A stretch of 64,000 nt of DNA. Source: Pseudoalteromonas phenolica. GTDB taxonomy: Bacteria > Pseudomonadota > Gammaproteobacteria > Enterobacterales > Alteromonadaceae. The stretch covers positions 62,001 to 126,000 of the forward strand of contig NZ_PNEC01000007.1 of assembly GCF_005886345.1 (NCBI RefSeq), in the 5' to 3' direction. The notes beneath the pieces are model-generated. The model was not told the DNA's origin, did no database searches, and saw nothing but the letters and a program-made list of their open reading frames with translations. Shown piece by piece: positions 52,417 to 63,672 of this stretch (position 1 is its first letter; every line of letters starts with the position of its first letter). Made by a program: the position numbers and the translations under genes.

Positions 52417-55400
52417 ATGCTGAATAAAATAATAAATAAAAGCAAAAGCTTATTAGCACTTGCGTTACTTGGCGGTTTTTCTTCTACGGCTATTGCAGGT
52501 GCTTGTACGAATGAATCAGGATTTTCTTTTCAAGAAGGTCAAAACCTTAGGCTTGAATTGGAAAATATAAAAACCTATGAAGGCAGTTATCATCCCGGTC
52601 ATACTATTACTTATATGGGAATTACAGAAGTTAAGGTTGGCCGTGTTAAATATTCAAAGGCAAACTGGACAGATGACATTAAAAGTAACCCAAATGATCC
52701 GGATGAAATAATTCCGGTACTCAATTTGCTACGTTTGCCCAGTTTTGGCAGTCACAGCATAAGTGTTGAAACTTTAACTGAGTCCGAGACATGTAATGAT
52801 AGTGGACCTGATGTTGATGACAATGGCTGTTCAATAAATGAAGGTGGTGATTATTGCACTCTTACTGTTGAATATAAACGAAGAACAACGCCATCAATCG
52901 ATGATGTTAGCTCTAGGGAAGTAAAAAGAGATTCATCTTTCCGGGTTTCATTCACCGCAAGAGATGCTGGAAGTGATCTCAAAAAAGTGGTCATTGAAAA
53001 AGACGGTAGACCTGTACGTACCTGTAACAATTCAGGCACTGAATCACTAACATGTAGCAAACAATATAGTAAAAATTCTCTTAATTATGGCGAACATACT
53101 TGGACAGCCACTGCAACTGATAGATTTGGTAATCAAAGTAGCAACACGGCAAAAGTTACAATTATTGAGGAAAACAGCGGGCCGCAAATAAGCGATATCA
53201 AAGTGTCTAACGATGGTGCTTTATCACCAGGAGAAGACGCACTGGTTTCGTTTACAATCAGAGACCCAAGTACGCAATCAGGCAATCAGTTAAATTTAAA
53301 TACCTTCAGGCTTAACGGCAGTGATGATTTTTTACGTAATTGCTCAACAAGTACAACAACCGAGATAATATGTGAAGACCTCGCCGTCTACGCAACACCA
53401 GATGATGGCGAGGAGACATTCAAAATAACCGTAAGCATAAGTGATAACGCGAATGCGAGTGCAGTAAATTATGTCAAAGTAAAATTTAATTATGCGCCAG
53501 AAGCTCGTTTTGTCGACATGCGTGAGTCTGTCTTTAAAGACGAAACCTTGTCAATCAAAGTCAATGCAAGAGACAACAGCGGTTTAGAAAGTACACAAAT
53601 TTGTGTCATGCCAAGCACAAATGAAGACGCGAGCACAACAGATTGTAGAACACAATTGGAGGCAACTTGTGAATATGACAACACAAAGTCATGGCCATGG
53701 TTATGCTCAGCAAACTTTATATTTAGTGAACATAGATATCAAACTAATCAGCTCGACTTTTACATTGTTGTAAAAGATGAAAAAGGTAAACCATTACAAG
53801 AAGCTATTGAGCATAAGGTCACGTTTAAAGATCGATTTAATCTATCAGGCACTATAGAAAATAACGGCAATGATCATATATATAATGTGGGTGATACCGT
53901 TACTGCTGTGATTAAGGTTGGCCAGTTTTCAAGTGATGCCAACTGGTTAAATGCTGTGAGTATCAGTGGTGTTGATACAAAAGACCTTACCTTTAACCCC
54001 TTAATTCCTACGGCTCTGCCTGTTGTAGATACAGGTGATCCTGAAAAGGCAAAAACGATTACCATTAGCTGGGAAGCAAAGTCTGCTGAGTTAAATCAAC
54101 AGATTTCCGTGACAGCAACCGCGGGAAAAAAAGATGCAGATAATAAAGACCTAAGTAATATCACGATTAATAATAGACATATCGGTGATATCACTGTCAA
54201 CGACCCTACACCAGCAAAACCGTCTCCTCCAACGCTTAGTTATGTTGAAACTGGCAATCGATACAAATTGTCGATTACCGAGTTTGATGATACCAAAGAG
54301 TTTTATGTAAAAGCTTACGTAGCAGGTAAATTAGAAGCACAGCAACGTATTTCAGTTGCAGATAAGATATCAGTTGATTTTACATTTGAATCTAGGGCGC
54401 AAATGCACCGTAAAGAATTGTACTTTACAGTAAAAGGTCGTAATTATTTAGGTCAAGACTCTAGCAATTATGTAGAGGGTGATGAGCAGCACAGTAGAAG
54501 TATCATTATTAATCATGAAGTGCTCAAACCACTCTCTCCCTATTTTAATGAACAGCAGCGACAAGAGTCAGGCTCTTACACATTAACTTGGCCAAGTCCT
54601 GATGATTCAACTTCATATTATAAAGTGAATTACTGGAAAGGGCTGCCGAGTCAAAAATCAACGTCTACTCAGCATATGTCTGGCGCAATAAACACAAATA
54701 GATTTTATGTGCCTCGCTATATGAGTGAGCAAGTTGTGGTTCAGCAGGGTCAATACACTTTTGAGTTAATAGCATGTAATGCAAAAGATGAGTGTACTGC
54801 GGGCCAGCAAATCACCATAGATCATATGGCGCCAATTTTACAATCTTTCGTTGGTCCAAGCTGTGAATCGTTATCGGCGTGTGACGCGAATTATAGCTGC
54901 GAACAAGACCAAAGTTGTAATGACCCAGTTATCTTTAACTTAAGAGGATTATTTTTAAATGCCTCACAAGGGGTGATAACAGCAAGAGTACGTGCAACGG
55001 GTGAGATATTCTCGGGAGTAAATAAAACACTCTCTGGCAATGACCTTTCTGTACAATTTAATAAAAAAGTGTATCAAGGTTATATGCAGGGCGGGTTAGA
55101 AATTACCGCTTCAAACGGCGTTTATCAAGGTCACGACAAAGCAACCAGTTCACTTGTGGTCGATTCTACAGGCAGTGATGGACAGCCAGATTTATTAGAT
55201 AGTCCAATCGCAGTGAGTGATAACGGCTATTTATATGCCGGCCGAGACACAGGGCTGGCAGGATACAAATTCAATGATAACAATGGACTAGATGAACTTT
55301 GGTTATATCAACCTAAAACTAATAACAGTGGACGCGATGATGTCGCAGCCAAAGTGGTTGCGCGCCCATTGGTTGAGAGTATTGACATTGATGACCATAT

Positions 55401-58400
55401 TTATTTTGGTTCTGTGAATCATCAATTTTACAAGCTACGTCATAGACCAGCACAAGCAAGCGAGTCAGCAAGAACAGTTCAAGACTGGTTGTTTACGTCT
55501 AAAGGTCCGATTGTTGCACCTGCACAATTAGATGAAAACAGTAATTTATATGTTGGTTCAATGGATGCAAGCTTGTATTCATTAGATAAAGACACAGGTC
55601 ATGTACAGTGGCAGTATCATTTCCCAGCCGGCATTAATCATCAAGTTGATGTTTCGTCAGCAGGGCAAATTTATGTAAAAACGTCAGATGGTGAATTACA
55701 CGTAATAGATCGAGAGCTGATCTCAGCCAATGCCATTAAATGGCGCGACTTTGGTGTGCTGTATGATGCATTCAGAGAGCAAATAGAAGAATGGAAAAGC
55801 ACCCGTTGGACGCCAAATCAAGAGCATCCAGAACTAACTAGGTTAACCAAAGCCGCTGTAATATTACTACAACGCGCACCAAGTCGAGATCAACTGAGTT
55901 TACTGACTTATTTATATGATATTGGCTACCCATTTAACGAGCTTATCAGTGCGCTTATTAATGCCAACCCTGACTTAGCCAATGCTGACGATGCTACTTT
56001 TATTCGTACCTTGTTTGAATATTTCCTTGGTGACGCCAATACCAGCAGCATAATTGGCGCTGGTAACCAAGCTTATTGGGTTGGTCAATTACAAGCAGGT
56101 CAAACACGCGCGGAAGTCTTTATTGCGATGTTAAGTGCAGGTGCTGAAAAACAGCAATATAACTCAGTCGTTTACAGTTTACTGTATGATTTTTATGACT
56201 ACTGTATGCCCTCGAGGGATTGTAGTTATGACTATGACTCAGATGGCGATGGTTTAAGTAACTTAGTTGAAGCCTACTTAGGTACCAATCCGATTGATGC
56301 AAGTGATGGGTTAGCAACGCCAAGTTTAACCGCGACTGATAATGGCCTTGGCACCATTGAGTTAGAAATGGGCACCACTGGTCTTATTCATGAATATGAG
56401 CTTTATATTTCTGAAGGAACTGGCTACTATCGTGCAGAGGTTATTGCAGCGCAAAGTGCGTCAACTGAGCCTGCAAATGGCGACACAACCAATTGGCTTA
56501 AAAAATTCGATAGTGGTGAGTACCGCTTTAAGGTAAAGGCATGCGTTCGTGTGGCATTAGCAAATAACCCTAGAGTATTACACTGTAGTAACAACTACTC
56601 TAACGAACAAACAATACTAATCAACGACAGTATTAAAACCTCACCAATTAGCATCTCGTTACCCTATACGCAAGCACCAATGGATGCACCGAGTAATGAT
56701 GTGTTATTAGAGCATGCTGGGTTTGCCCCAACGTTAGGGTCATTTAGAGTCAGTGAATCAGGCTCCGCTACGTATAATATTCCGATTGAGCTTCCTGCAG
56801 GTATCACAGGCGTTAAACCTTCTGTGAGTTTAGGTTACAACTCGCAAACACCGCGCACGAATGTGGCATTAGGCTGGAACTTAAGTGCGGCTTCTAGCAT
56901 TAGTCGCTGTCGACAAACCAAAGCACAAGACGGCCAATTTAAAGGCATTACATTCAGTGACGACGACAAATATTGTCTTGATGGTCAGCGCTTAATGCAA
57001 ATTGATGGTGCGTTTGTTCCTGGTTTTGAAACGATTGCGGCATATGAAACAGAAATACAAAGCCATCAAACAATTATTAAAGTAAGTCACGATGAAACAG
57101 GCAGAGATATGTTTGTTATTCGTGACAAAGATGGCAGTTATAAATACTATGGTGGTACTGAAAACAGTGAAGTTACCATCACCGACAGTAATGATGAAAC
57201 ACAAGTTTTAACCTGGTTACTTCATACTGTACAAGACAACCTACAAAACGATGAGACAACGATTTCATATAGCTATACCACAGAGGCAACAAACTCAGAT
57301 AAGTTAGGCGCAAATGAAAGAGTCATTAGCCAAATACAATATAGTGGTAATACAGTTGCGTTTGAATACGAGACATTGCCTGTTTATCGCTCAAGTTATA
57401 TTGACGGCGATAAGATGGAGCAAACTTCGCAGCTAACAGGTATTGTTGTTAGAAATCATAATGGTTTCGAGTTAAGTCGTTACGAGCCTCACTATATTTC
57501 TGCAACGAACGGTATACGTTTATTAAAGAGCATTGCGCAATGTCGTAATACTGTATGCAAACGCCCCATAACATTTGACTACGAAAGTTACACAGCCAAC
57601 ATTAATTTTGGCTCTTCGAGTACCATATTTTCTGCTTCGGGTGATAACAAGCTTGCTGCTATAACCCTGCTAGATACCCTAGGTGATGGCACGCCTGAAG
57701 TTGCAACACTGGAAAGAGTAGGTCATAAAGAATACGAGCTATGCCTTTTTGAAGGCAACACTTTTGAAAACCCAACAGAGCTTGCATGTACGACCATTGA
57801 TCGTTACGACAACGACGAGTCAGTTGCAATGACTGTAGTAGACGAAAACGGTGATGGTAAGCAGTCGTTGTGGATAAGTCTTCAAAAAGAGTACAACAGT
57901 GGTCAAAATGCTAATCAATATTATTGGGAAAAAGCATCTTTTGAAAAGATTGTAGGATCAGGTCGAATTAAAACACAAGGTATTCCTGTAGGAAGCTATG
58001 CTCCCTTCATTAAAAACTTTAAAACTGCTGACTTTAATGGTGATGGTTATAGTGACTTAGTCTTTTTACAAAAAGAAGTAAGCTTACCAAGAGAAAATGA
58101 GTGGCACTCATTGTTCGATAATAAAAATGAACTATTTGTTGCCATGTATGATCCTGAAATTGAACAATACGCTGAACCAAAACAGTTAAGGTCAAGCGAT
58201 CCAGGTGATTACTCTAGTTTCATTGAAAAAAATACCCCTTGGTATGCAATGGATGTTAACTTTGATGGCTTGGCAGACATAGTGTCATTGCGTTGTCCAA
58301 GTAACGACTGTGGTGAAGGCAAAGCCAAAACAGTTTATGTAAGCACGAATAATGGCATCTATCCGCATGGCGGCTTTCTTCAATTTACTTCGAGCGCAGT

Positions 58401-61400
58401 AACAAGCACATCGGCAAAAAACATCGAGCATTTGACCCCGACAGATGTTAATAGTGATGGCTTAGTTGACTTTATTTACTTAAAAACAAGTGAGCACAAT
58501 GACAAGGTAAAAGAATGGCGTTTGGCATTGAATAAATCGAGTCAGCGTCATTTATATGAAAATAAACGTATTTCTTGGTCGAAAACGGATCCTCAAAGGG
58601 ATGATTTACCGAGTGACCTTGTTGCACCTTTGGTTTCTGATATAAACAAAGATGGTGCGATTGAACTTTACTTCCCAGTTAACAGCGATACAAACCCAAA
58701 TTCTGCAGGTTGGTTACAATACGTTTGGCAGGTTGATGATGAATTGTTCCTAAAAACTGAAAGTTATACGCCGTTTATGACGCCAAATTTGAACTTAAAC
58801 AAGGGTGATTATGCATTTACAGCAGATTACAATAATGACGGTGTACAAGACTTACTGTTCAAAACAGGCGATTCAGTTGTTGTAAAATACAATCTGGAAC
58901 AATCACCATATGAGGGATATTTATCAGATATTACACAAGGTTATGAAAATAAAACCCATATTGATTATGGTCTAATGACAGATCCGTCTGTGTATTCAGC
59001 CGCTTCGCCATATAACCCTATGACTGGTTTTGCAGAAGATAAAGATGATGAAGATGCATTTAAAGCTCAAGGTTTAAAAGTCACGCCAATTATCGGTCCA
59101 TCACCTTTAGTTAAAGAGGTCTCGACTGATAGCCCAAGCAGTATCAATGATACGCTTAAAACGTCTGTGAGCTATAGCTACGAAGGCGCGCAAGTCCAGT
59201 TTGGTGGCCGTGGTATGCTGGGCTTTAAATCGTTAACAACAACAAACGTAAAAGATGGGCATACGTTCTCTACTACTACTCGTTACCATCAAGCCTTTCC
59301 TAAAACGGGTATGCCGGCAAGAACTATTAAAACAGTAAATGATGAGGTTATTAGCAGTAGCCTCAATGAATACAAAGTATTAACTGTATTGAATAGACCG
59401 AAAAACATTTACAGAGTATTTAATGAGATCACGAAAGAGTGTTCATCATTAATTGACTTAGTCGATACCGGTGTTATTCAAAGGAATGGCAGGGACTGCT
59501 CTATTAATGAAACCGACCAAGATGAATACGGTAATGTTATCCAAACTATTTCTAAGCGAGTCGAATCTAAATTTACGCGTATTTATATACCACCAAATAT
59601 GCCAAATCCTGAATGGACTTTAATAGACTCGTTAGATACTTCAGCTGATAAGGTTTTATCGAGTGTAACAACCGAGAATACGTATGGCCCGAGTACTGGT
59701 TATGACGACACCTACAAAGTGTTAGGACGCTTAACTGAATCAACAGTGACGCACAGTGCCAAAGGTAAAGTTGATCATTCACTGACTTCTAAGTTTACCT
59801 ATTATGGCCCTCAGCACGAACATGCTTACATGTTAGAAAGCGAAGTCATTGCTGAAGATCAAGGGTGTGATTATGAGTTAACCACAGAACATGTTTATGA
59901 CGCTTTGGGTAATACAACATCAGTGAGTACCACCAATAGTGGTTGTGATACCGACAAACAGCAAACGCGTATTAAAGAAACGGTGTTTGATGACGAGGGA
60001 CGTTACCCACTTTATACCAAGCAAATAGGTGATGCAGAGCAACAAGGGTTATTCGTAAAGGGTGCAGAGGTCATCAGCCGCAATGTATTTGGCCAAGTGA
60101 CAGAAGCGCAAACTGTTAATGGCACTCGTGCCTTATCAATTTACGACGTGTTTGGCTCAAAAATTGGTACTTATGCGACCTCGGGTACACAAAGCTATAC
60201 CTATTTAACAGCTTGTAACGACAGCGATGCTTGTGTGGCGCAATCTAATAAACTTGTTAATGGTGAGCTAGTTGAAAAGCAATACCTAGATAGAATGGGG
60301 CGCGTTTACAAGTCGTCAAGTCTAACGGCAAAAGGGACTTGGTTACATAACACAGTCAGCTATGACAAACATGGTCGAGCACTTGAACAAATAGCACCAG
60401 GTAGCGCAGGAGTTACAACTGTGTATGACGTATTTGATCGTGTGATTAGCAGCACAGATAACGATACCAATGTAACAACCACTTATTCGCAGTCAGGGCG
60501 CACAAACACAGTAGAAGTAAGCGGTACAGGGGTGTCAACCGGAGCACAAGAAACGTCATCTACTAAAAATGCCTTAGGCCAGCTCATTTCAGCAACCGAT
60601 GCACTGGGTAACGTGTTGACATACACCTACGACAGTCGCGGTAATCAGTTGACGGTGAGTTCATCTGCCGACGATGGAGATGTATTAATTACCAATACGT
60701 TTGATTTGTTGGGTCGAAAAGAGACTTCTGCTGATGTAGACAGAGGTAATTGGTCTTATATACATAACGCATTTGGTGAGTTAACTCAGCAAACAGATGC
60801 CCGTGGTGTAGAAACACATATTCGTTATGACTCATTTGGTCGAAAAATAAGGCAGTGGCATACCGTGCCTAGTAATGAAATAGAAAATGAGGGTGAAAGC
60901 AACTGGGTGTACGGTGAAGAGCTCAGCAATGTTCATCAGTTAATATCAGCTTCTCAAGGCAATGACTGGGAACAATACTACTTCTATGACACATTCGGTC
61001 GTTCTGCTGCAACGCTAACCGCCATTGAAAACAATCAATGTATAGAAGGGGTTACTTTTAATACTCGTTTGAACGACTTGCGTATAAAGCCTAGCCATCA
61101 TGATAAAGATGCCTCAGGTAATGCAAGAAACATCACAGACCTACAAACAGTCACAAATCCTTTGGCGTCTAGATGTGTGATTCAGCAGACAGCCTATGAC
61201 GAATTTGGTCGTGTAAGCTTACAATTTGACGACTACCGTCGACTTGAAAGTGGTGAGTATATTGAAGCGCGAGGTGTCAAAAATACCTACCAAAATGGTC
61301 AAGTTGTGGCGAAACATGAAGCACGAGAAGGGCGTTCTGGTCAAACATATTACGAACTTCAGACATTGAATGAACGCGGCCAAGTGACGCACTACAAGAA

Positions 61401-63672
61401 AGGTCGTGCGTTAATGGAGGTCACATATGACAGCCGAGGTTTATTGTCTGAAATAGCGTCGACCAATTACGACTACATTCAGGCCGACAGTTATCGCTTT
61501 GATGGATTAGGTAATTTAACTCGTCGAGCACAAATTGCATTACCTGAAGAAACTTATGAGTATGATTTACTTAACCGAGTAACCCATGTGCAAGACCTGA
61601 ACTTGTTCAGCTACAGTGATAGCGGCAATTTAGAGAGCAAAGCTGAGACTTTTACATATACCAACAGCAGCCAAACGCAGTGTCGTAAAGTACAGAAAAA
61701 GTGGTCGCAAAGATTTGGTGAAAATGGTGCGCCAAGACATGCCATTACAAGCCGAGATTACGACAGTGCTGATAACGAAGACAGCTGTAGTGACTCTGAT
61801 AATGGCGGTGGCGGTACCGGTGGGCCCATTGTCATTTTGCCACCACCAATCGATATTAGACCTCCAGTTGATGGTACATGGGGGAATGATAGTCCGTTAC
61901 TTGGTTCGCAGCCTCAAAGTGCACAAATAAATACAATGGCCTTGGGCAGTGCAGCCAATACTAAGGTAACAGAACGCTTTGAATACGATGCAAACGGTAA
62001 TCAAACCAAGTTGTATGTGAATAACAGCAGCTACCGTACGGTAAAGTACACGGCACGTAATAAAGCCTATTTCATTGATGCCAATAATGAAGAGGTTACC
62101 TTTGCGTATGATGTGAATAATCGCCGTTACAAGCGTAAAGATGAAAAGCAAACCGTCTACTATGTAGGTGCTTTAGAGCTGACCGTTGAAACGTCTGAGA
62201 ACCCGAACGATACAACACCATTTGTAAAGCGTTACATTGGTAATGATGCACAACAGAAGTATTTTATGGACGGTAATGCGTCGCTACAGTGGATGTTTAC
62301 CGACCACCAAGGCTCTGTGATTGCAATTACAAATAGAAATTACAAGTTGTTGGGTCGTTATTCGTATGGGGTGTTTGGAACGCAAAAATCTCATACATTA
62401 TTAAATAATGTAGATGCAATTAACTTTGCACCTAATTTGACCATTTTTGACCGTGTGTCTGATAACTTCAGAACCTATACAGGTCATGAGCCAGTCAAAC
62501 TGGGCAGTGATAAGCGTGTTATTCACATGAATGGTCGCATTTATGACTCGAGCACGGGCAGCTTTATGCAGGCTGATCCTGTGGTGCAAGCACCGACCAA
62601 TTTGCAAAATTATAATGCGTACAGTTATGTGCTGAATAATCCGTTGAGTTATACGGATCCGAGCGGGTATTTCTTTAGTAAGCTAATAAAAAAAGTACAA
62701 AGAAATGTAATACGTGCAGCCGTTAAAGTTTTTGGTGCAGAGCTTGTGAGTATGGCTGGTAACCTTGCATCAGCAGCGTGTGGTCCAGCGGTCGGAGCCT
62801 GTGCAGCATATTGGAATTACGAGTTCACTCGTGCAATGGGCGGTTCTTCTTCACAGGCATTCAAAGCCGGTGCAATAGCAGGCCTAACCGCACAGGCATT
62901 CTACGAGGTCGGCCAGCACTTTAAAGCCGAATTTAAAATTACAAAAGATTTTGGCTTTGCAGACTTGAAGCTAGGTCAGCAGCTTCAGTGGGCCGGTACG
63001 CATGCGGTAGTTGGCGGCATATCTTCAGTTGCATCTGGTGGTAAGTTTGGTCACGGGTTCATTTCGGCTGGCTTTACCAAGATGGCAATGGGTAACGCTG
63101 GGTTTAATATGAGCAACCGTGATTGGTCAGCGATTGCAGGCAGAACGGCTGTTGCTGCGGTGATTGGTGGTACTGCCAGTGCGTTATCTGGTGGAAAGTT
63201 TGCAAATGGTGCGAAGACTGCGGCTATGATGCATTTGTTGAATGCTGAGGGTCCTGCTGGCTTAAAAAATAGGCTTAGAGAAAAAGATTTTGGCAAAACA
63301 ATTAAGCGTATTAAAACAGGTAGAAGTTGGACTAGAAAAAGTGCAGGTACTAAAACAGAAGATAAACTTTTCGAATTATTAGCTGAAGCTGGAAAAGGGG
63401 CTATAAGGGATTTACTGGCAAAAGAAGGATTTGCAAGAGATGTTTTTGATAAATTACCAACGCCACAAAAATTTGATGAGTTTGTCAGATTTGAAACTGT
63501 TTACGAGTGGGAGTATTTTGAAGTTCCATATTCAATTGATATTTCAACTGAAAGTGTTTATGACCATGAAATAACGTTATTTTGGCAAAATGCAGTACCA
63601 TTACAGAAGTATGATTATACAGTGGAGTATTCATATGCAAACCATAAGAACAAATATTGTTTTGTCTGTTAA
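52417..63672 (+). CDS. Giant secreted SpvB/RHS polymorphic toxin-like protein
   Basis: This 3751-aa protein starts at ATG 52417 with a Sec signal peptide (cleavage near AIA-GAC, residue 27). In order: Ig/Fn3-like domains (about 30-800), a PQQ-like propeller section (about 925-1100), a DUF4214-like helical block (about 1170-1262), a calcium-type DSDGDGLSNLVEAYLGTNP repeat (1273-1292), an SpvB domain (about 1430-1650), FG-GAP/VCBS repeats (about 1745-2150; FNGDGYSDLVFLQ, NNDGVQDLLFK), a TcdB-middle-like part, YD repeats (about 2490-3200), a Gly/Pro linker (about 3125-3155), the RHS core (3366-3417, ending LNNPLSYTDPSG), a hydrophobic pre-toxin region with SGGKFGHGF and SGGKFANGAKTAA (to about 3612), and an unrecognised tip of about 139 aa. 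Confidence 0.92.
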   Translation: MLNKIINKSKSLLALALLGGFSSTAIAGACTNESGFSFQEGQNLRLELENIKTYEGSYHPGHTITYMGITEVKVGRVKYSKANWTDDIKSNPNDPDEIIPVLNLLRLPSFGSHSISVETLTESETCNDSGPDVDDNGCSINEGGDYCTLTVEYKRRTTPSIDDVSSREVKRDSSFRVSFTARDAGSDLKKVVIEKDGRPVRTCNNSGTESLTCSKQYSKNSLNYGEHTWTATATDRFGNQSSNTAKVTIIEENSGPQISDIKVSNDGALSPGEDALVSFTIRDPSTQSGNQLNLNTFRLNGSDDFLRNCSTSTTTEIICEDLAVYATPDDGEETFKITVSISDNANASAVNYVKVKFNYAPEARFVDMRESVFKDETLSIKVNARDNSGLESTQICVMPSTNEDASTTDCRTQLEATCEYDNTKSWPWLCSANFIFSEHRYQTNQLDFYIVVKDEKGKPLQEAIEHKVTFKDRFNLSGTIENNGNDHIYNVGDTVTAVIKVGQFSSDANWLNAVSISGVDTKDLTFNPLIPTALPVVDTGDPEKAKTITISWEAKSAELNQQISVTATAGKKDADNKDLSNITINNRHIGDITVNDPTPAKPSPPTLSYVETGNRYKLSITEFDDTKEFYVKAYVAGKLEAQQRISVADKISVDFTFESRAQMHRKELYFTVKGRNYLGQDSSNYVEGDEQHSRSIIINHEVLKPLSPYFNEQQRQESGSYTLTWPSPDDSTSYYKVNYWKGLPSQKSTSTQHMSGAINTNRFYVPRYMSEQVVVQQGQYTFELIACNAKDECTAGQQITIDHMAPILQSFVGPSCESLSACDANYSCEQDQSCNDPVIFNLRGLFLNASQGVITARVRATGEIFSGVNKTLSGNDLSVQFNKKVYQGYMQGGLEITASNGVYQGHDKATSSLVVDSTGSDGQPDLLDSPIAVSDNGYLYAGRDTGLAGYKFNDNNGLDELWLYQPKTNNSGRDDVAAKVVARPLVESIDIDDHIYFGSVNHQFYKLRHRPAQASESARTVQDWLFTSKGPIVAPAQLDENSNLYVGSMDASLYSLDKDTGHVQWQYHFPAGINHQVDVSSAGQIYVKTSDGELHVIDRELISANAIKWRDFGVLYDAFREQIEEWKSTRWTPNQEHPELTRLTKAAVILLQRAPSRDQLSLLTYLYDIGYPFNELISALINANPDLANADDATFIRTLFEYFLGDANTSSIIGAGNQAYWVGQLQAGQTRAEVFIAMLSAGAEKQQYNSVVYSLLYDFYDYCMPSRDCSYDYDSDGDGLSNLVEAYLGTNPIDASDGLATPSLTATDNGLGTIELEMGTTGLIHEYELYISEGTGYYRAEVIAAQSASTEPANGDTTNWLKKFDSGEYRFKVKACVRVALANNPRVLHCSNNYSNEQTILINDSIKTSPISISLPYTQAPMDAPSNDVLLEHAGFAPTLGSFRVSESGSATYNIPIELPAGITGVKPSVSLGYNSQTPRTNVALGWNLSAASSISRCRQTKAQDGQFKGITFSDDDKYCLDGQRLMQIDGAFVPGFETIAAYETEIQSHQTIIKVSHDETGRDMFVIRDKDGSYKYYGGTENSEVTITDSNDETQVLTWLLHTVQDNLQNDETTISYSYTTEATNSDKLGANERVISQIQYSGNTVAFEYETLPVYRSSYIDGDKMEQTSQLTGIVVRNHNGFELSRYEPHYISATNGIRLLKSIAQCRNTVCKRPITFDYESYTANINFGSSSTIFSASGDNKLAAITLLDTLGDGTPEVATLERVGHKEYELCLFEGNTFENPTELACTTIDRYDNDESVAMTVVDENGDGKQSLWISLQKEYNSGQNANQYYWEKASFEKIVGSGRIKTQGIPVGSYAPFIKNFKTADFNGDGYSDLVFLQKEVSLPRENEWHSLFDNKNELFVAMYDPEIEQYAEPKQLRSSDPGDYSSFIEKNTPWYAMDVNFDGLADIVSLRCPSNDCGEGKAKTVYVSTNNGIYPHGGFLQFTSSAVTSTSAKNIEHLTPTDVNSDGLVDFIYLKTSEHNDKVKEWRLALNKSSQRHLYENKRISWSKTDPQRDDLPSDLVAPLVSDINKDGAIELYFPVNSDTNPNSAGWLQYVWQVDDELFLKTESYTPFMTPNLNLNKGDYAFTADYNNDGVQDLLFKTGDSVVVKYNLEQSPYEGYLSDITQGYENKTHIDYGLMTDPSVYSAASPYNPMTGFAEDKDDEDAFKAQGLKVTPIIGPSPLVKEVSTDSPSSINDTLKTSVSYSYEGAQVQFGGRGMLGFKSLTTTNVKDGHTFSTTTRYHQAFPKTGMPARTIKTVNDEVISSSLNEYKVLTVLNRPKNIYRVFNEITKECSSLIDLVDTGVIQRNGRDCSINETDQDEYGNVIQTISKRVESKFTRIYIPPNMPNPEWTLIDSLDTSADKVLSSVTTENTYGPSTGYDDTYKVLGRLTESTVTHSAKGKVDHSLTSKFTYYGPQHEHAYMLESEVIAEDQGCDYELTTEHVYDALGNTTSVSTTNSGCDTDKQQTRIKETVFDDEGRYPLYTKQIGDAEQQGLFVKGAEVISRNVFGQVTEAQTVNGTRALSIYDVFGSKIGTYATSGTQSYTYLTACNDSDACVAQSNKLVNGELVEKQYLDRMGRVYKSSSLTAKGTWLHNTVSYDKHGRALEQIAPGSAGVTTVYDVFDRVISSTDNDTNVTTTYSQSGRTNTVEVSGTGVSTGAQETSSTKNALGQLISATDALGNVLTYTYDSRGNQLTVSSSADDGDVLITNTFDLLGRKETSADVDRGNWSYIHNAFGELTQQTDARGVETHIRYDSFGRKIRQWHTVPSNEIENEGESNWVYGEELSNVHQLISASQGNDWEQYYFYDTFGRSAATLTAIENNQCIEGVTFNTRLNDLRIKPSHHDKDASGNARNITDLQTVTNPLASRCVIQQTAYDEFGRVSLQFDDYRRLESGEYIEARGVKNTYQNGQVVAKHEAREGRSGQTYYELQTLNERGQVTHYKKGRALMEVTYDSRGLLSEIASTNYDYIQADSYRFDGLGNLTRRAQIALPEETYEYDLLNRVTHVQDLNLFSYSDSGNLESKAETFTYTNSSQTQCRKVQKKWSQRFGENGAPRHAITSRDYDSADNEDSCSDSDNGGGGTGGPIVILPPPIDIRPPVDGTWGNDSPLLGSQPQSAQINTMALGSAANTKVTERFEYDANGNQTKLYVNNSSYRTVKYTARNKAYFIDANNEEVTFAYDVNNRRYKRKDEKQTVYYVGALELTVETSENPNDTTPFVKRYIGNDAQQKYFMDGNASLQWMFTDHQGSVIAITNRNYKLLGRYSYGVFGTQKSHTLLNNVDAINFAPNLTIFDRVSDNFRTYTGHEPVKLGSDKRVIHMNGRIYDSSTGSFMQADPVVQAPTNLQNYNAYSYVLNNPLSYTDPSGYFFSKLIKKVQRNVIRAAVKVFGAELVSMAGNLASAACGPAVGACAAYWNYEFTRAMGGSSSQAFKAGAIAGLTAQAFYEVGQHFKAEFKITKDFGFADLKLGQQLQWAGTHAVVGGISSVASGGKFGHGFISAGFTKMAMGNAGFNMSNRDWSAIAGRTAVAAVIGGTASALSGGKFANGAKTAAMMHLLNAEGPAGLKNRLREKDFGKTIKRIKTGRSWTRKSAGTKTEDKLFELLAEAGKGAIRDLLAKEGFARDVFDKLPTPQKFDEFVRFETVYEWEYFEVPYSIDISTESVYDHEITLFWQNAVPLQKYDYTVEYSYANHKNKYCFVC

